Below are positions 46,301 through 59,244 of a stretch of DNA of 64,000 bases, one piece after another (the first letter of the stretch is position 1; every line of letters begins with the position of its first letter). The DNA lies in assembly GCA_025345505.1 (NCBI GenBank), contig JANVCC010000018.1:37501203-37565202 (forward strand), in the 5' to 3' direction. The position numbers were made by a program, and so were the translations under genes. This DNA is from Todiramphus chloris collaris. Lineage: Eukaryota; Chordata; Aves; Coraciiformes; Alcedinidae. The notes under the pieces are model-generated. The model was not told the origin of the DNA. It ran no database searches and was given only the letters and a program-made list of their open reading frames with translations.

Positions 46301-49300
46301 TGTTACTGTCAGGTCTGGTGAAACTGTAATTACAGTGAGTGCGATAAATAAAAGCATAATGGCTCCACTGCATAAATAATGGTTCATTATCTCAGTTTTA
46401 TTGGTGTTTAGTTTGCTCAGCCAATAACTCCTCCTGCATACCCAAAGAAGCTGTTCTGATATGAACCAATTCTGCTGGGTTAAGTGAAAGAAATGAAGGA
46501 AGAGCTTTTGTAGGAGAGAGGACATTTGGTCACAACAGTAGTGCCCTTGAATAGGCTTGTACCACTGCTTCCCAGATGAAGAGCTATGGCAGCATCCCAC
46601 CTTGCCATGGTGCTTACTATGGATGTTAGCAGCATAGAAATCTACTGTCTTGACAGGGTGAACCCAGCCTGGGTAAACCCCTGAGGTTCCTGCTGGGGAT
46701 AGTCTGTGCTGATAATGCCTTGGACCTGGTCACACCACTCTGTGTCATCAGTACTGGTGGGATAGTAGCTCCAGATGAAATCTCAGTACTCTGCCACCAC
46801 TGTCCCCCAAGACCTCTCTGGGACCCCTTTCATGTTTCCATTTGCCAAGTTTTTCCCTTCCAGTGTCCTGAACACTTGTTTCTGTTTCAGTATGCTCAAG
46901 TGAAATTATTAAGATATCACTGTTAGTTTGAGACCTGACAGCATCCTCATGGCACCTCATTTCCACCTGCCTGATGATGGTAGGGTGTTAGTTAATTCCT
47001 GTCTTTGCACCTTGTACATTTTAATAGGCACCAAACCAATAAGTAGCAATAAAACCAATAGCAAAGCCAACAATCTGCATGGAAGAGCAAGAGTGGTTTT
47101 CTCATTGTCCCTGTTTCCTTGCTCTTTTCTCCAGATCAGGTATGATTTAGTCCTTTAAGGCAGGCAGGAACTCTGTTCTAAATTTTGGTCCAACTGCCCT
47201 CATGGCATGGCACTGCATCAGACTCTGAAAGGGCTGGAGATCACTCTGCCTTTTGTCACTTGACTAATAAAAAAAAAAAATGAAGTAGAAAACCCCATCT
47301 CATTGGAAAGTTCCAGTATTTGAGCAAGAAAGAATCATGAAATGCCAATCCTCAACCAGAGATGCACTTGGATGAGCAGAACTGGTGGTTATACAGGCTG
47401 CTTCTGACATTCAAGTCCATGCTGAGTGCTTCTTCCCCATTGCAAATACACCCACGGAAAGCCACAGGACTGCTTACACCAACAGGGAGACAAAACAGGG
47501 TTCCAGATGAGTACTCATTACTCATTCAGGCAAACGTCTGCCTTACAGGGATGCGTTGTTCAGCTCATCAAAAATGCAAGGCACTGAGTGATAACAGATA
47601 CACCTTCAGGCTAGACATATAATCAAATTAATGTGGCATAACAAGTTATTGCATGTCACCTGAGCTCCAGTAACAGCCTATGCAAACAGCTCCATTCCCC
47701 TTGGCAAATGGAGCACTTTGTATGTGCCATGAGCCAAAAGTGCCCATGGGCATTTTCTCTGGATCAGACGAGCACAGCGACCCAGAGGCTGCAGTGCCTC
47801 TCTTAAGGCTGAGCCACCTGTTTACAGAAGAAAGTTTTAGCCTCGCTGCCAAAGGTGTGGCACCTCCAATGGGTCAGACGCTGGCCCTCACAATGCCAGA
47901 ACCTCCTTTGGCAGCTGACACTTTCCTAGAGTTGGTGCCTCTCCTCTCTTCATGACCATGGCTGATCTGGATCTTTCCCAGAGTGCTCTGAAACCAAGTC
48001 ATTAGCAGGATGACCCAGCCTGACCCAGAAAATGAGTTAATAATATGAAATTTTATACTGTTATTATGACCTTCTAATATTCTCTTCAGTTGATCAGTTT
48101 AAATTATGTTCAATAGTGCTACAGAAGTAGCATTTATTACAGAATCCTGCTCAAATTCTAGGCTTTCTCTTGCATATTTGACAGACTTGGATGGTCTAGT
48201 AATTCTAAGCCAAACCTGAGCACAACACAACCTGCCTTAGGCTTGGTTTCCTGCTCCAGGCATTTTCATGTGAAATTCTGCACTGGGCTGTATGCGCCAT
48301 GCTTCTCAACTCAGATGACTGCATGGGCATTACAAGAGAGGAATTATCAGCACAGAGCTGCTCACTGACCCTTCCCATGGAAATAACCCCATCTCCAGAT
48401 ATCCCAGGCTCCTACCAAATACTTCCCTCTGGAGCTTGCCAGGTTGGCTCAGTTCAGCATATCTAGCAAACACTCCTGGGCTGAGCACAGTTGTTAGCAC
48501 TATGGATCTCACTCACACAGCTGCCTCCCTGACTTTTAAGCATTGCCAGGGTGAGTGGTACAAAACCTTTTCTGGCTCCCTTTTGGGTCCTACCTGCTGG
48601 CTTACACCTTGAAGAAGCTGCATTGGAACCATCACACTTCACCACACTCGCTCTCTCTTACCTCCCGTGGAATCCAGTTTCTTTTATTTACAACCTGTCT
48701 AATTCTGGATTCACTTTGCAGAGCTGACTTTAGCTCAGTGGTACTTGTTTTCCCTCATGATTGATGTTTCGCACTGAGGAGATGCCAGTTCTTCCCCCGT
48801 GCAAAACAATTGGGTTTAATATATTGCATTCATTTGCTTTCCAAGTGGTTAGATTTGCTGTAATTGCTTAAATCCCCTCTATATGACCCTCGTTTGGGGT
48901 TTTAATGAAGAATTGCTGAAATGCTTTTCTGAACTCTGTGCACTTCCTTTCATGTGTGTTCCCATATTTACAGAGTCCCTGCATAAACAATCATCATCAG
49001 TGCGGGGAAGCTGAGACATGAAATTACCCCTATCTGTAACCCATCTCTAAGTTGTGCATTTAGTTTAGATTGTGTTACCACACAATTCGGTGAGTTTTTC
49101 ACTGAAGGCTGTAAATTATGATGCAGAGAAAACATAATCTCTGTCTTTCTTTTATGGTCCATCTTGGAGATAGAAAGTCCATTTTTAACAGTCTGGGCTG
49201 TGCCTGGCAAGTCACGAGCACACTGCAAATAATATATAAACAAATAATAATAAACATTAGGCTACAATAGCTTCTGTACTCTTGGGAGTGAAGGAAGGCT

Positions 49301-50134
49301 TGGACAATTGCTGTGTTTCACAGTGTTATTCATCTACAGCATTGTTTTGGAAAGAACTGAATTTCTTGCCTTCAATATACATATCTGATGTACATTTTAT
49401 CTAGATGGCAGCTTGAATGCCAATTTCTTAGCTTTTTTTTTTTTTTTGTTAGTGGAAATGCATGTAAGGAAAGAATGGAACTTTTGTTATCATTAGAGAT
49501 TTTTAAAATCGGTGCTTATTTAACAGCAATTATATAGTTCCATTATCATTTTTTGAATAGTGCATTACCAGTAATTGGTTTAAACTTTATAGCCATATCT
49601 ATATCACATCCATTATCTCAGCAGTTCTGAAGAGTACTGCCAGTGTGCAAAGACAAACAGAGCTAATTGAACACATACAGCCTCATGAACCAGGTTTGTA
49701 AGAAGTTACCTAGTGGAAAACCTGGGTTGACTTTGTCAATTAATCTTGAACTGAGCTGCCTTTCTGGACCCAGCACAGCAGCACAAGAAGCTCATTTTAT
49801 GGTAGTTTGCATAGCTGAGCACTTGCTCAAAACTAAATGAAAAAATGAACAAGACCTCGGGCTTTCTATATAATGAGTTAATATTTCTTGCTGTAAAGTG
49901 ATTCAACGACTGATTACAATTTTCCTCAAATGTATTTCAAGTTCAAGTTGCTGTCTTATTGAGGGAAGTGTAGGAAGGGATTGAGATAAGTTCGGGGACT
50001 AGTAATCAACACATAAAGTTAAATGCAGGCTGGAAGTGACAAAAAAACAAATTGTACCTCCTTGTTTTCAGAAAAAAAGCATTAAACGATATCTAGAATT
50101 TGAAGAAGTTGTAGGCAGCAATAAAGTCATCCCT
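43331..50134. other. 6.8 kb without recognised gene or element
   Basis: Contains an A run at about 47269-47280 after GACTAATAA and several opposite-strand frames of 60-112 codons with no recognisable domains. The slightly less AT-rich patches at 43300-43560, 46650-46930 and 47640-48000 hold the longer frames. No splice-flanked frame convinced me. Confidence 0.5.
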
Positions 50135-50390
50135 CTGTCTCCTCTAAGCTGAACAAGACAAGTATACTCAGCCATTCCTCATAAGTCATGCCCTCTAGAC
50201 CTTTCACCACCTTTTTTGCCCTCCCTTGGACAATATCTAATGTTTTATATTCTTTTTACACTGTGGAGCCCAAAAATTCACACAGTGCTTGAGGTTAGGC
50301 TGCACCAATGCTGACTAGAGCAGGATGTCACTTCTTTCTACCAGTTAGCTATACTGGACTTAATGCTTCCCAGGATAGTCAAGAAAGAGG
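50135..50390 (-). mobile_element. CR1 LINE internal ORF2 fragment, minus strand
   Basis: Inverted ORF2 C-terminal blocks in order: GTCTCCTCTAAGCTGAACAA, CTCAGCCATTCCTCATAAGT, CTCTAGACCTTTCACCACC, TTTGCCCTCCCTTGGACAAT, ACTGTGGAGCCCAAAAATTC and TTAATGCTTCCCAGGATAGT. No 3' tail; old copy. Confidence 0.8.
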
Positions 50391-52480
50391 AACCGGTTTA
50401 TACCCTTTGTTGCCAGGTACCACTGAAAACAGGTAAAAGGAACCCACACCCATCATGACTTGGTATTTCTTGGTAATATTACTAGGTATTAGAAGAGATA
50501 AACACTCAAAAAAAGAAGATTTCACCTATGACAGCTATGTAGCAGCTGAAGAAACAAGACCTATATGGCTCCCCATCACTACCCTCCTCTGCTATTTCCA
50601 CACGATATCTCCAGCCTTCCTCACCATCACTGCAGCTTTGCCACAGCATTGTTATACCAGGAGACAGTGGAGAAGTGAAGAAGATAAAGGGCTGTTGAGA
50701 GGTAGGGATGCTGTGGTCACCAGATGCCTAGCCAGCATCTCTTGGTGGAGATATGTTCAGTGATACTGCAAGGAGAAACTGGATTGGATTCAACAATAAT
50801 GAGAAAACTAGATTCTGTCCTTTCTGCGTCCCTCCAGGATGAACCCGCACTTCACAACTTCATTTGTAGAAAGGCAGCTCCAGGTTCTAAAAATTGTGCT
50901 TTATTAAATAATTGCCAAGTCATTTATAAAAAGGGAAGAGATTTAAAAAGAACATTAAGAATGTCTCTTCTCCTGCTGAAGTCCCCCGAAAATTATCCTG
51001 AGTTACAACTCATTACTCTAGAGTACTCTTAGCATGATACATTTCTCTCTGAAATATGCATTGACTTTATTTTTAACTATAATGATATGCAAAGCCAGAT
51101 ATTTTTGGTATAAAGACTCTACACTGAACTGTACTGATATCAGAGCCTTTTTCCTTACTCATTTCTCCTTGATTCCAGGAAAACACAATCCTTCCCTGAG
51201 AACATGGTTTTATTCATGGTATTTTTTCCTCTGACTGATGAGGCTGATTGTGGGTTTTTTTATGGGTGTGGAGAGCACACCCGAAGTCAGGCATTTGTGA
51301 AAGTCTGTTTTAGAGATATTCCTCACCTCAAATAAGCTTCCTGAAGGAATGTGTCTTGGCAAACCCCTGGCACGAGGGACAGTTTCACCTGAAGGGCTAG
51401 CAAGCCAGCAGCCATGGCCCCTTCTTACCCTGGTGGCAGCTGGAGGGATGCTAATTATGTGCCATTAAATTGTTTGACTTGATGTTTCTTCTCCTCATTC
51501 TCTTTGCTTCAAAGAGTAGTTTTGAAAGATTAAGGAACAGGAGTAGAGAGAGAGAGAAAATAAAAGACTAAAATCACAGGTTTTATTTAATGAAACATAT
51601 ACAGCAGGCTTAGAAAGGGATCCAGCTCAGGCCACCCATCGCAACAGTAGCAAAAGAACTGATTCAGTGTGTGCTAGTGCAAAAGGAAGAATTGGTGTCT
51701 TGAAAACAGTATACATTTCCACTGCCTTGAAGAAAACTTTATGTAAATTCGGAGGTTTAGTAACATTTTGCACATACTCAGACCTGTCTAATCCTGGCAA
51801 ACATTTACCCTGTAGCAAACAGGCATTTCCAAGGAGTACATCTGACAATCAGCTGCTTTTTAGAAACCAGCAGCAGAAACATCCAATAAGAGTTGCGCCA
51901 GGAGCTTCCTTCCAGCAACAGTGACATTTGAGCAATTTTTGTTCCTCAGGCAATTTTAGCTTCCAAGCAGAAGGCGTTTTTTCCCCTTCTAATATGAACA
52001 GTAATCATTTGTACTCCTGTAGTTTTGTGAAGCCCAAACCATGTTCACATCCCACTGTGCAGGGTCTTCTAAAACCCCAGGCGAAGGCAGAGTGGAGGTT
52101 GCTATGAATGCTGTGAACTACTTTTTTCCCAGCGGGGGTCAGCTCTGTAGCTTCACAGTCATGGCCCATGAAATTAATCTGGCCTTTCTACCAGTGGTAG
52201 GCCTGGGATCTGCAGTGTTTCTTCAACGTGCACTTGTGACAAATCCCGTGCGTGTACTGAATTGCGATTTCTCCTTTGGAGGCTGTCCTATGTGCCTCCC
52301 TGCCATTGCAAGGAGGGGAACAGAAGTGATGGCAGCTGTACTGAAACACACAGAGGAAGGAGACATGTCCCCTTTCTCTGCTGGAAGCAGAGGGCTGTAT
52401 CCATTTTATTCATGGGGACAGTCAAAACTGTCTGCAATGTCTTCTAACCACTGGCTCATGTGAGTAGAGCAAGGTGTTTA
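50391..52480. other. Unassigned DNA without gene
   Basis: Frames of 102 codons (50455-50763 and 50724-51032) and 140 codons (52041-52463) on the plus strand lack recognisable domains or codon evidence. A short (GA)n tract lies near 51545-51557. Confidence 0.5.
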
Positions 52481-52521
52481 AAGGCAGGCAGGCAGGCAGG
52501 TAGGTAGGTAGGAAGGTAGGT
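52481..52521 (+). repeat. Compound tetranucleotide microsatellite (GGCA)n(GGTA)n
   Basis: About four GGCA units followed by GGTA units with one GGAA interruption. A C-to-T transition in one unit followed by spread would give this arrangement. Likely length-polymorphic. Confidence 0.95.
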
Positions 52522-53442
52522 ATTGTCTCTGTGTTACAAGTGGTTGAAAATTGCACAGCTGAGCACTTTCAAAGGGGGCTTTTGTGAAAACGGGATGCCT
52601 TCAAAAATGACCTCCAGATGCCTATAAACATCTTTAGACATTAATATTCCTTAATTGGTTTGCATCTGTCACCATGAGGGACATCAGTTGAGGACATTGT
52701 CAGGCATACGTGATCTAGAGATAGCCTAGCCAGTATAGCCTAGGTAGGATACTGGCAGGAGAGACAGTATTTGGAAAATGGCCTGTTCCCCTCCCTTATG
52801 TCTTTGTCCTGCATCTTTTAGTAATCTGAGGGGTGGAGTGTGTCCTTCCCTGAATAACCAGTGTGAAATTACCTTTTCTACAAGGCATTTTCTTGGCAGT
52901 TTCAAAAAATTATCTCACTTTAATGACCTGCAATTCCTGTCTCCGTTGTCACAAGGATCTTATATTTACCATCCAGGATGTTCCCCATGCTGAGGACTGG
53001 AGAGCCCTGCAGCATAAATAAGAGTGACCTGAGAAGATGGAGGCATTTTACATAGCTGGAAGTATCGGGGACATGTCACAGCTGGAAATGTTATATTTGC
53101 TAATCCCAGTGCATGCAGCTGCTGCAGTACACCAGGGAGAATCAGAGGAAAGCAAAGACTCAGTGAGCCATCTGAAGTTCAGTTCAGCTATTGTCCAGAC
53201 TTTTCTGCTTACAGGGCTCCCAATGGCAGTGGAGGGATTTATTGCCCCAGCTGTCAGGAGAGGACCTGGCCACAGAGACAACACAAGTTATGTGAGGTCA
53301 GTCACCTCCTAGAAGGAGAAGGCTCTACAGGCCAGCAGCCACTGGTACATTCCAGGGTGAAAGCCTTTTTGAAGTATGTCTTCCTTCCTTTGGAAATGAG
53401 ACTTGGATAACAAAGACCACAGAAAACAGTGTGTAAATGGCC
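52522..53442. other. Unassigned DNA without gene
   Basis: Short opposite-strand frames only (91 codons plus and 78 codons minus at about 53040-53310). No recognised element. Confidence 0.5.
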
Positions 53443-53545
53443 TGAGGAAAAAACAAATAACAAAACAAACAAACAAACAAAACCCCACAAACAAACAAAA
53501 AAAAAACCCCAAAAATCACACACACACCAAAAAAAACCCCAAACC
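53443..53545 (+). repeat. (CAAA)n-rich A/C tract
   Basis: About 100 bp of A/C-only sequence with CAAACAAACAAA blocks and AAAACCCC variants, similar in composition to 41325-41454. The long antisense frames here, rich in Phe, Val and Cys, are translations of the repeat. Confidence 0.9.
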
Positions 53546-54039
53546 AGAATTCCAAACCTACCTTTTATTTTTTCATTTGACTGTTTTTATGACATTTTCC
53601 CAGTTTCCCGGTGAGACATCAGTAGATACAAATGCTTCTCTCTGCCATTGTGTTTTGTGGGTTAAGTCTAGAAGGTCTCTAAAATCCCAGTTCACTTGAA
53701 CACCCTTGAGGTCAGAGACAGCTACTGAAGAAGGATGCTTCCCCGAATATAACAGCAGCACCCCCAGTCCACGAGCTTCTGTTTACACCCACACTGGCTT
53801 CACCCTTTTCTGGAGACTCCTGAAGAGTGCTGTTGGTCTCTAAATGACACTGAGTCTGGTGCTTCAGTCCATTTAGCTCGCCAGACTTCATTAGAAAGGC
53901 AAAGCTCTTGGACATGAGGAACAGCATCGCACTGGGAGCTGCAGAAACATGCCTCCTTCCTCTCACTCCAGAGTCTGCTGGGCTGGAAGAAGTGGAGGCT
54001 TAGCATTTTCCTGCAAGTACTTTCTTATCACAAGGAAAT
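53546..54039. other. Unassigned DNA without gene
   Basis: No recognised element; 84- and 68-codon minus frames overlap and look like chance. Confidence 0.5.
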
Positions 54040-54098
54040 ACATGGACTAGATGATGTTTCGAGGTCCCTTCCAGCCCCTGACATTCTGTGATTCCGTG
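54040..54098 (+). mobile_element. CR1 LINE 3' tail fragment, plus strand
   Basis: TGGACTAGATGATGTTTCGA, GGTCCCTTCCAGCCCCTGAC and ATTCTGTGATTCCGTG form the last 60 bp of a CR1. Extremely 5'-truncated, or the remains of an older copy. Confidence 0.85.
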
Positions 54099-54257
54099 AA
54101 GCTGTCCAGCTACAAGTGTATTCAGTGTTCATCTCTATCACAGACCTCAATGTAAAGCACAATACTCTGACCCTTAAGGTTTTTGAGTCTAGAAAGCAGC
54201 AAATGTTCAAAAATGAGTAACAAGTGCTTCTATCTGTGAAGGAAGATCTGACCCAAA

Positions 54258-54294
54258 TGTTTAAAAAAAAAAAAGAGAAAAGAAAAAAAAAAAA
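54258..54294 (+). repeat. A-rich tract
   Basis: Two A runs of about a dozen bases each, separated by GAGAAAAG. No pseudogene body was recognised next to it. Confidence 0.85.
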
Positions 54295-56079
54295 GCTGAG
54301 TCCTCTCCATCTTGAAACAAGGACATACATCTGTGATAAGTAGATTAACAAAATATTCAATTTTCCTTGTATAGGTAAAGAAGAACCCATTGAACTGTAT
54401 CAATCTGTATTGGATAGGTGTTCCTAAGAGAAGTTGGTCCTGTCTTTGAAGACATCTGTATCCCAGAGGTCTAAGAATACATATTAATCTTATGGTCCAA
54501 CAAAAGTGATTCTTGACCTTTTCTGACTTTGCTTTTCTCTCATGTAACCTCAAGATACATCAGTTTTCATGTTGTAGCGAAAATATTTTCATCAAATCTA
54601 TGGTAAGAGATTTCTGTCAGGGAGATGGCATGCCACTTGCTGCTCTCCATACCAGAGTTGCATGTTTGTGTCTGTAAGCTCTGGCTGTGGCCCAGAGTGT
54701 CTGGAGCAAGTGATGTGGCTGGACATTGAGGCTGTTGGTGGGAGGATGGGCAGCATAGTCCTGGCTGTGGAGCTACAACACAGCAGGCTGTCAGACATCC
54801 AGCCCCACTGCTCTGACTGGAACTGCACCAATCACGTATGTGGAGGTGGGGGTCTGTCCCCACTGTCAGAGCAGAAGGCTGCAGTAAATCATGTAGATCA
54901 GCATTCCTTGGTAGGGAATGCAGAAGCAGCCACCTAATCCATGCCTGAAATGCATTAAAGCCCATTAAGGATACCTGTGTCAATACCAACAAAGGAGGAA
55001 ACACACACGCAGTTCACGTAAGTCATTGCAGGTTCCTGCGGAATTAAAGTGGCCATCATGTCCAGAAGCCCAGCAGTCAGTGCTGACCAACAGAGATCCG
55101 TGTGGTTTTGTCCCTGTCCATGCAGAACCCAGGCTGGCAACAGATTAGAGCCGGCCAGGACAAGAGATACATGGTGGCCCATGAATGAGAGCCTCAGAAG
55201 CCTTCAGGTATTTGTGCATTACAAGTGTCCTCTACTGAAATGTCCTCAGGACAATGCAGGATTGGTGTTCCTCATCCTGAGCAACAGCAGAGCACAGAAC
55301 TCCTTGCCTCCTCCCCAGGGGCATCTACTGACTTGGTTGTGCAACCTCACTTCTGACCTCCTCCTGCATCCTCATGGCCTGCCTTCCCCGTTCCAACACC
55401 ACCTCCATCCTGGAATCCTGTATCCAGCCACTAGCACAAGGAGCTGTAAAACTCCCATTCCTCTGTGTTCACAGGACTGGGTCTGCTTCCTTAATCTGGT
55501 CCTCAGCCTAACAGTTCCCCTAGCAGAGCCCGTCACTCCTTTGAAGCTGACAGGAAAGTGCCAATTGTTAATGGGTAGGCAGCGGGACTGCTGGGAATAG
55601 AGATGTCATTAAACTAGCACTTGACGACTTGTAGCCTCAAAAGGAAAATCTGAGTGCTGCATATTCTCTACACTCCATAGGCACGGTTTCCCATCGCTGT
55701 CGCCCTTCTTTTCCCTCCCACGCTTCCACTGTTTGCTCTGCCAGCTGCTTGCCTTGCCCCAGGGGTCCTCCTGGCAGAGACCATCCCTGCCCTCTGGCTG
55801 GAGGAAGCTTAGCTCTGCACAAAGCCTCCCTGTCCCAACCCTGTGCACTCATAAGGTGGGAGGAAAATAATACCTGTCATAACTCTTGTCTTTGAATATC
55901 ATGAAAAAAATATGCTGTGCTTGATGCCTGCAGGTTGTCATTTCTCTTGCAAAACTGAAAACATGGGACAGTTTAAAAAAGGGAAGTGCACTCATAAAAA
56001 TTGGTGATACTTTCCTTTAGACCAGCTTTGTGGTTTTGTAGCCAGATATAAGAGGCACAGGGGAAAGGAGAAAACAGGG
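54295..56079. other. Relatively GC-rich stretch with long unassigned open frames
   Basis: Plus frame 55049-55600 (183 codons) and minus frame 54567-55004 (145 codons) are the longest non-CR1 frames here. Their products show no signal peptide, domain or repeat that I know, are rich in residues expected from translated non-coding DNA (Pro, Leu, Ser, Cys), and have frames of similar length on the other strand or in another frame. I regard them as chance products of higher local GC. Confidence 0.45.
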
Positions 56080-56104
56080 CAGGGTTGGGTGAATTGTCAT
56101 TCCC

Positions 56105-56571
56105 TGGACAGGGATGACTACAAGGATGATGAAGGGACTGGAACATCTCTCTTATGAGAAAAGGCTGAGAGACCTGGGGCTGTTTAGTCTGGAGAAGACT
56201 GAGAGGGGATCTTATTAATATCTACAAATGTCTGAAGGGTGGGTGTCACATAGAAGGGGTCAGTTTCTTTTCAGTGGTGTCCTGTGATAGGACAAGAGGT
56301 AATGGTCACAAACTGTAACACAGGAAGTTCCACCTCAACATAAGGAAAAATTTCTTCACTGTGAGAGTGGCAGAGCCTGGAACAGGCTGCCCAGAGAGGT
56401 TGGGGAGTCTCCTTCTCTAGAGACTTTCAAAACCCACATGGATCTGTTCCTGTGTGGACTGCCTTGGGTGATCCTGCTCTGGTAGGGGGGTTGGTCTCAA
56501 TGATCTCCAGAGGTCCCTTCCTACCTCTACCATTCAATGTTTCTATGATTCCATGGTTCTATTCTATGATT
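56105..56571 (+). mobile_element. CR1 LINE 3' end with octamer tail, plus strand
   Basis: ORF2 C-terminus and UTR in order: GACTGGAACATCTCTCTTAT, GAGAAAAGGCTGAGAGACCT, GGGGCTGTTTAGTCTGGAGA, GATAGGACAAGAGGTAATGG, AAATTTCTTCACTGTGAGAG, GAACAGGCTGCCCAGAGAGG, then GGTCTCAATGATCTCCAGAG, CCTTCCTACCTCTACCATTC and a tail of ATTCTATG-like repeats ending at about 56571. A 5'-truncated copy of an older subtype; the frame is broken. Confidence 0.9.
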
Positions 56572-57144
56572 CCTGCTCCTGTCCTTTTCATGCCTCATTA
56601 AATGAAATAATGATACAGTAAAGTACAAAGTACTTCTGAAGTTGCAGCCTCACTGGGAGATGTCATAGCTGTGATAGCCTAATGAGCTTGAAATGACTGA
56701 AGAGTGTCAATAGAAAAAAATCTATTGTGGGAAGATTTCTAATCCTCAACACAGCAGGGAAACACTTTCTGAAATCCCAGCATGTTTGTCAGTGACAGCT
56801 CAGACTGTAAATTCATGTGGTATAAAGATATACTCTACTAAAACACGTTTTCATTTTTATAAATCTAGAGTATTGATGAAATAAAAACAGTGCTAAACAA
56901 AATCAGAATGTGGAGTGTTGTAAAGTGAAACACACTTTATAAACATGAATTTTTGAAATTTTTTTTTTCCCAAAATTTTCCTGTGTAACATGGGATATTA
57001 GGAGTAATTAAATACTCAGGATTACATCAAACAGCTTCCTCTGCTTTCAAAGACAGCCAGCCAAGCTTTATATGTTAAACTGGGTCAAATCATTGAAATT
57101 ACCTCCTGCCACTCTTGTAACAGTCCTTGTGAATAGCGGTGAAG
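56572..57144. other. AT-rich DNA without gene
   Basis: Nothing recognised. Confidence 0.55.
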
Positions 57145-57690
57145 GAGATGTCACAACTTGATTTTATTAAGGTTTCTTGGTGTCACTTCAATTACTTTCT
57201 CGTAAAGAAGCTAAGGAAAAAATGGCTAAGACTGTTAAGGGATGGATGCAAAAAAACTGGGTGCATGCCCTTGTCCGAAGAGTGTGTTATCCAAAATTTA
57301 CTGTTAAAATGAAGGGGGGGATTATCTGTTCTGAGTCCACCACTGGTGAATTTACTGAGCTGGTGAGAGGCAGACAGGATGCAATAGACAGACAAACAAT
57401 CAATCACAGGTCCAATGTGACTTCTTGTTACAAAAAAAGTCAACTATATCACTGAATGCACAGACTGGAGTTCAGCACATGAGCTGTTCCTTCAGCTCTG
57501 CTTGGCACTGGTAAGGCTTCATCTGAAGTAACAGACCTGAGTTGAGTCCCTGTGCTTCAGGAAAGGCATAGCTCACTTGGAGAAAGTCCAGAAGATATGG
57601 TGAGAATGGCAGGAGGTCCAGAAACCACACTTGTAAAGAAAGATTTAGAACAAAGAACTGAAGAAAGAGGGGAAATGTGATACCAAACAC
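57145..57690 (+). mobile_element. Old CR1 ORF2 relic, plus strand
   Basis: TTTTATTAAGGTTTCTTGGT and CGTAAAGAAGCTAAGGAAAA recall the motif-A block and the following KL-rich helix. AAAAACTGGGTGCATGCCC matches the NWL block. After a gap, AGCTCTGCTTGGCACTGGTA, AGGCTTCATCTGAAGTAACA, TGGAGAAAGTCCAGAAGATA and AGAAAGATTTAGAACAAAGA follow the C-terminal part in order. It is heavily diverged with internal deletions, and no frame is kept beyond 92 codons. The left half is the weaker assignment. Confidence 0.6.
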
Positions 57691-57941
57691 AGTTCAAATT
57701 CCAAGGAGTCCCTCAAGAGGAGGTTACACAGGTATCTCCACAGGCTGGCCTGGGTGCAGGTGAACCAGAGTGGAGGCAAGAGAAGTGACCGAGAGGACCT
57801 GAAGGTTCCCCCCAACCCTTTCTTTCCAAGGTAGCACCAAAAGGGAGCACAACAAAGGGCAGAACATCTGCTTGTCCACAAATCTGTTGGCCAAAAGTTC
57901 AGTCCAAACCTTGGCCAGACCCCTCTCGTGAGTGGGCTCAC
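57691..57941. other. Unassigned spacer between CR1 fragments
   Basis: No recognised sequence; the 98-codon minus frame at 57645-57941 has no known domain. Confidence 0.5.
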
Positions 57942-58150
57942 AAAATCACAGAATCACAGAATGTTAAGGGCTGGAAGAGACCTTGAAAGATCATCTAGTC
58001 CAACTCTCCTGCCAGAGCAGGACCACCTAGAGCCGGTCACATAGGAACACATCCAGGCGGGTTTTAAATGTCTCCAGAGAAGGAGACAGGGCTGTCCCTG
58101 ACACGTGGGACAAGCGCTTTCCAAAGATCAGTGCAGAACCGTAGCCTGTT
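57942..58150 (-). mobile_element. CR1 LINE 3' fragment, minus strand
   Basis: The inverted tail (AATCACAGAATCACAGAATG) is followed by GGCTGGAAGAGACCTTGAAA, GATCATCTAGTCCAACTCTC, AGAGCAGGACCACCTAGAGC, CATCCAGGCGGGTTTTAAAT and GTCTCCAGAGAAGGAGAC. Same subtype as 29815-30005. Similarity fades after about 58100-58150. Confidence 0.9.
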
Positions 58151-59244
58151 ACATCATCCATAGGCTCAATGGAGAAAAGTCTGTGTCATCTTCCTGGGAG
58201 CTGATACCCAAGATTCGCCACTTGATTTGATTGAATATGAGAGCACAATACAGAGGTAGTAAAAAATTATTAAAAACCTGTTACTGCTCTGTCTGTGTAA
58301 GCAAGGTGGAGAAATCAAATTTTTCCAGAGACTGAGAAGTGGGTCTTGTTAAGTATCACAAATACACAGTTTTCCTTCATATTACTCCTTCACTTTAAAA
58401 GCTGCATCTGACAAAAAAGCTAGTCTCCTTGACAACAAAATGAAGCCTTTTACACAGAGGGATAGAGCTGTACAGCTCATCACAACCTCCAAGACACCAT
58501 CACTGGACAAAGGGTACTTAAAATAGGCAAACTCTGTGTCACATAATTCGTGGCAACAATTTCCTTTACAGCCTTTCATGGGCAGTGGTATGGCTTAGAA
58601 ACCAGGAATGTCAAGACAGTGAGTTAAAATTTCTGGATCAAATAAAGCACAGCAGTGCGCTGATGCATTTTTTTAACCCAAGATCCTCACCCGTTCCTTG
58701 TTCTTTCATATTCATCTTATCCTAGCAATCATCTGCGTGAGACAGAGTACCTTATGACATTGGGTAGCTGGCTCTTGGCTTTTTTCAGGCAACTAACTCT
58801 TTTTCCTGTTTTTTAGCCTGGTGTAAAGAACAAGTATAAAAGTTGGCAATTAGAAATCCAGAAAACTAATGAGAGCCCTAATTGGAGTCCTTTCATTTCT
58901 CTCACTAAGTTTTGTTATGTGTGCATTACAATCATATTGGTATGCAACGCTGGAAGTAGGATTAATTAATTAACACTTTTCTCATTTTTGAATGAGAAAT
59001 CTCTGGAAAGGAATACTTTAATGTGACAGAGTACTTAGAAAACTAACTAGGTATTCAACTGTTTCCACATTTTTCATTTTTTTTTCTGAAATGTCTTTTT
59101 ATCAGTATAAAACCAAACAGAACAAAAAATAATCTCATACATTGCTGGGTTTGCTCTGAGGAGAACTAAGCTTTATGAAGCATAAGTAATTAGAGCTTGT
59201 TTTTAATAGCATTCTAAATTCACTACAGTCATCAGAATTTTTGC
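58151..59244. other. AT-rich DNA without gene
   Basis: No recognised element. Confidence 0.5.
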
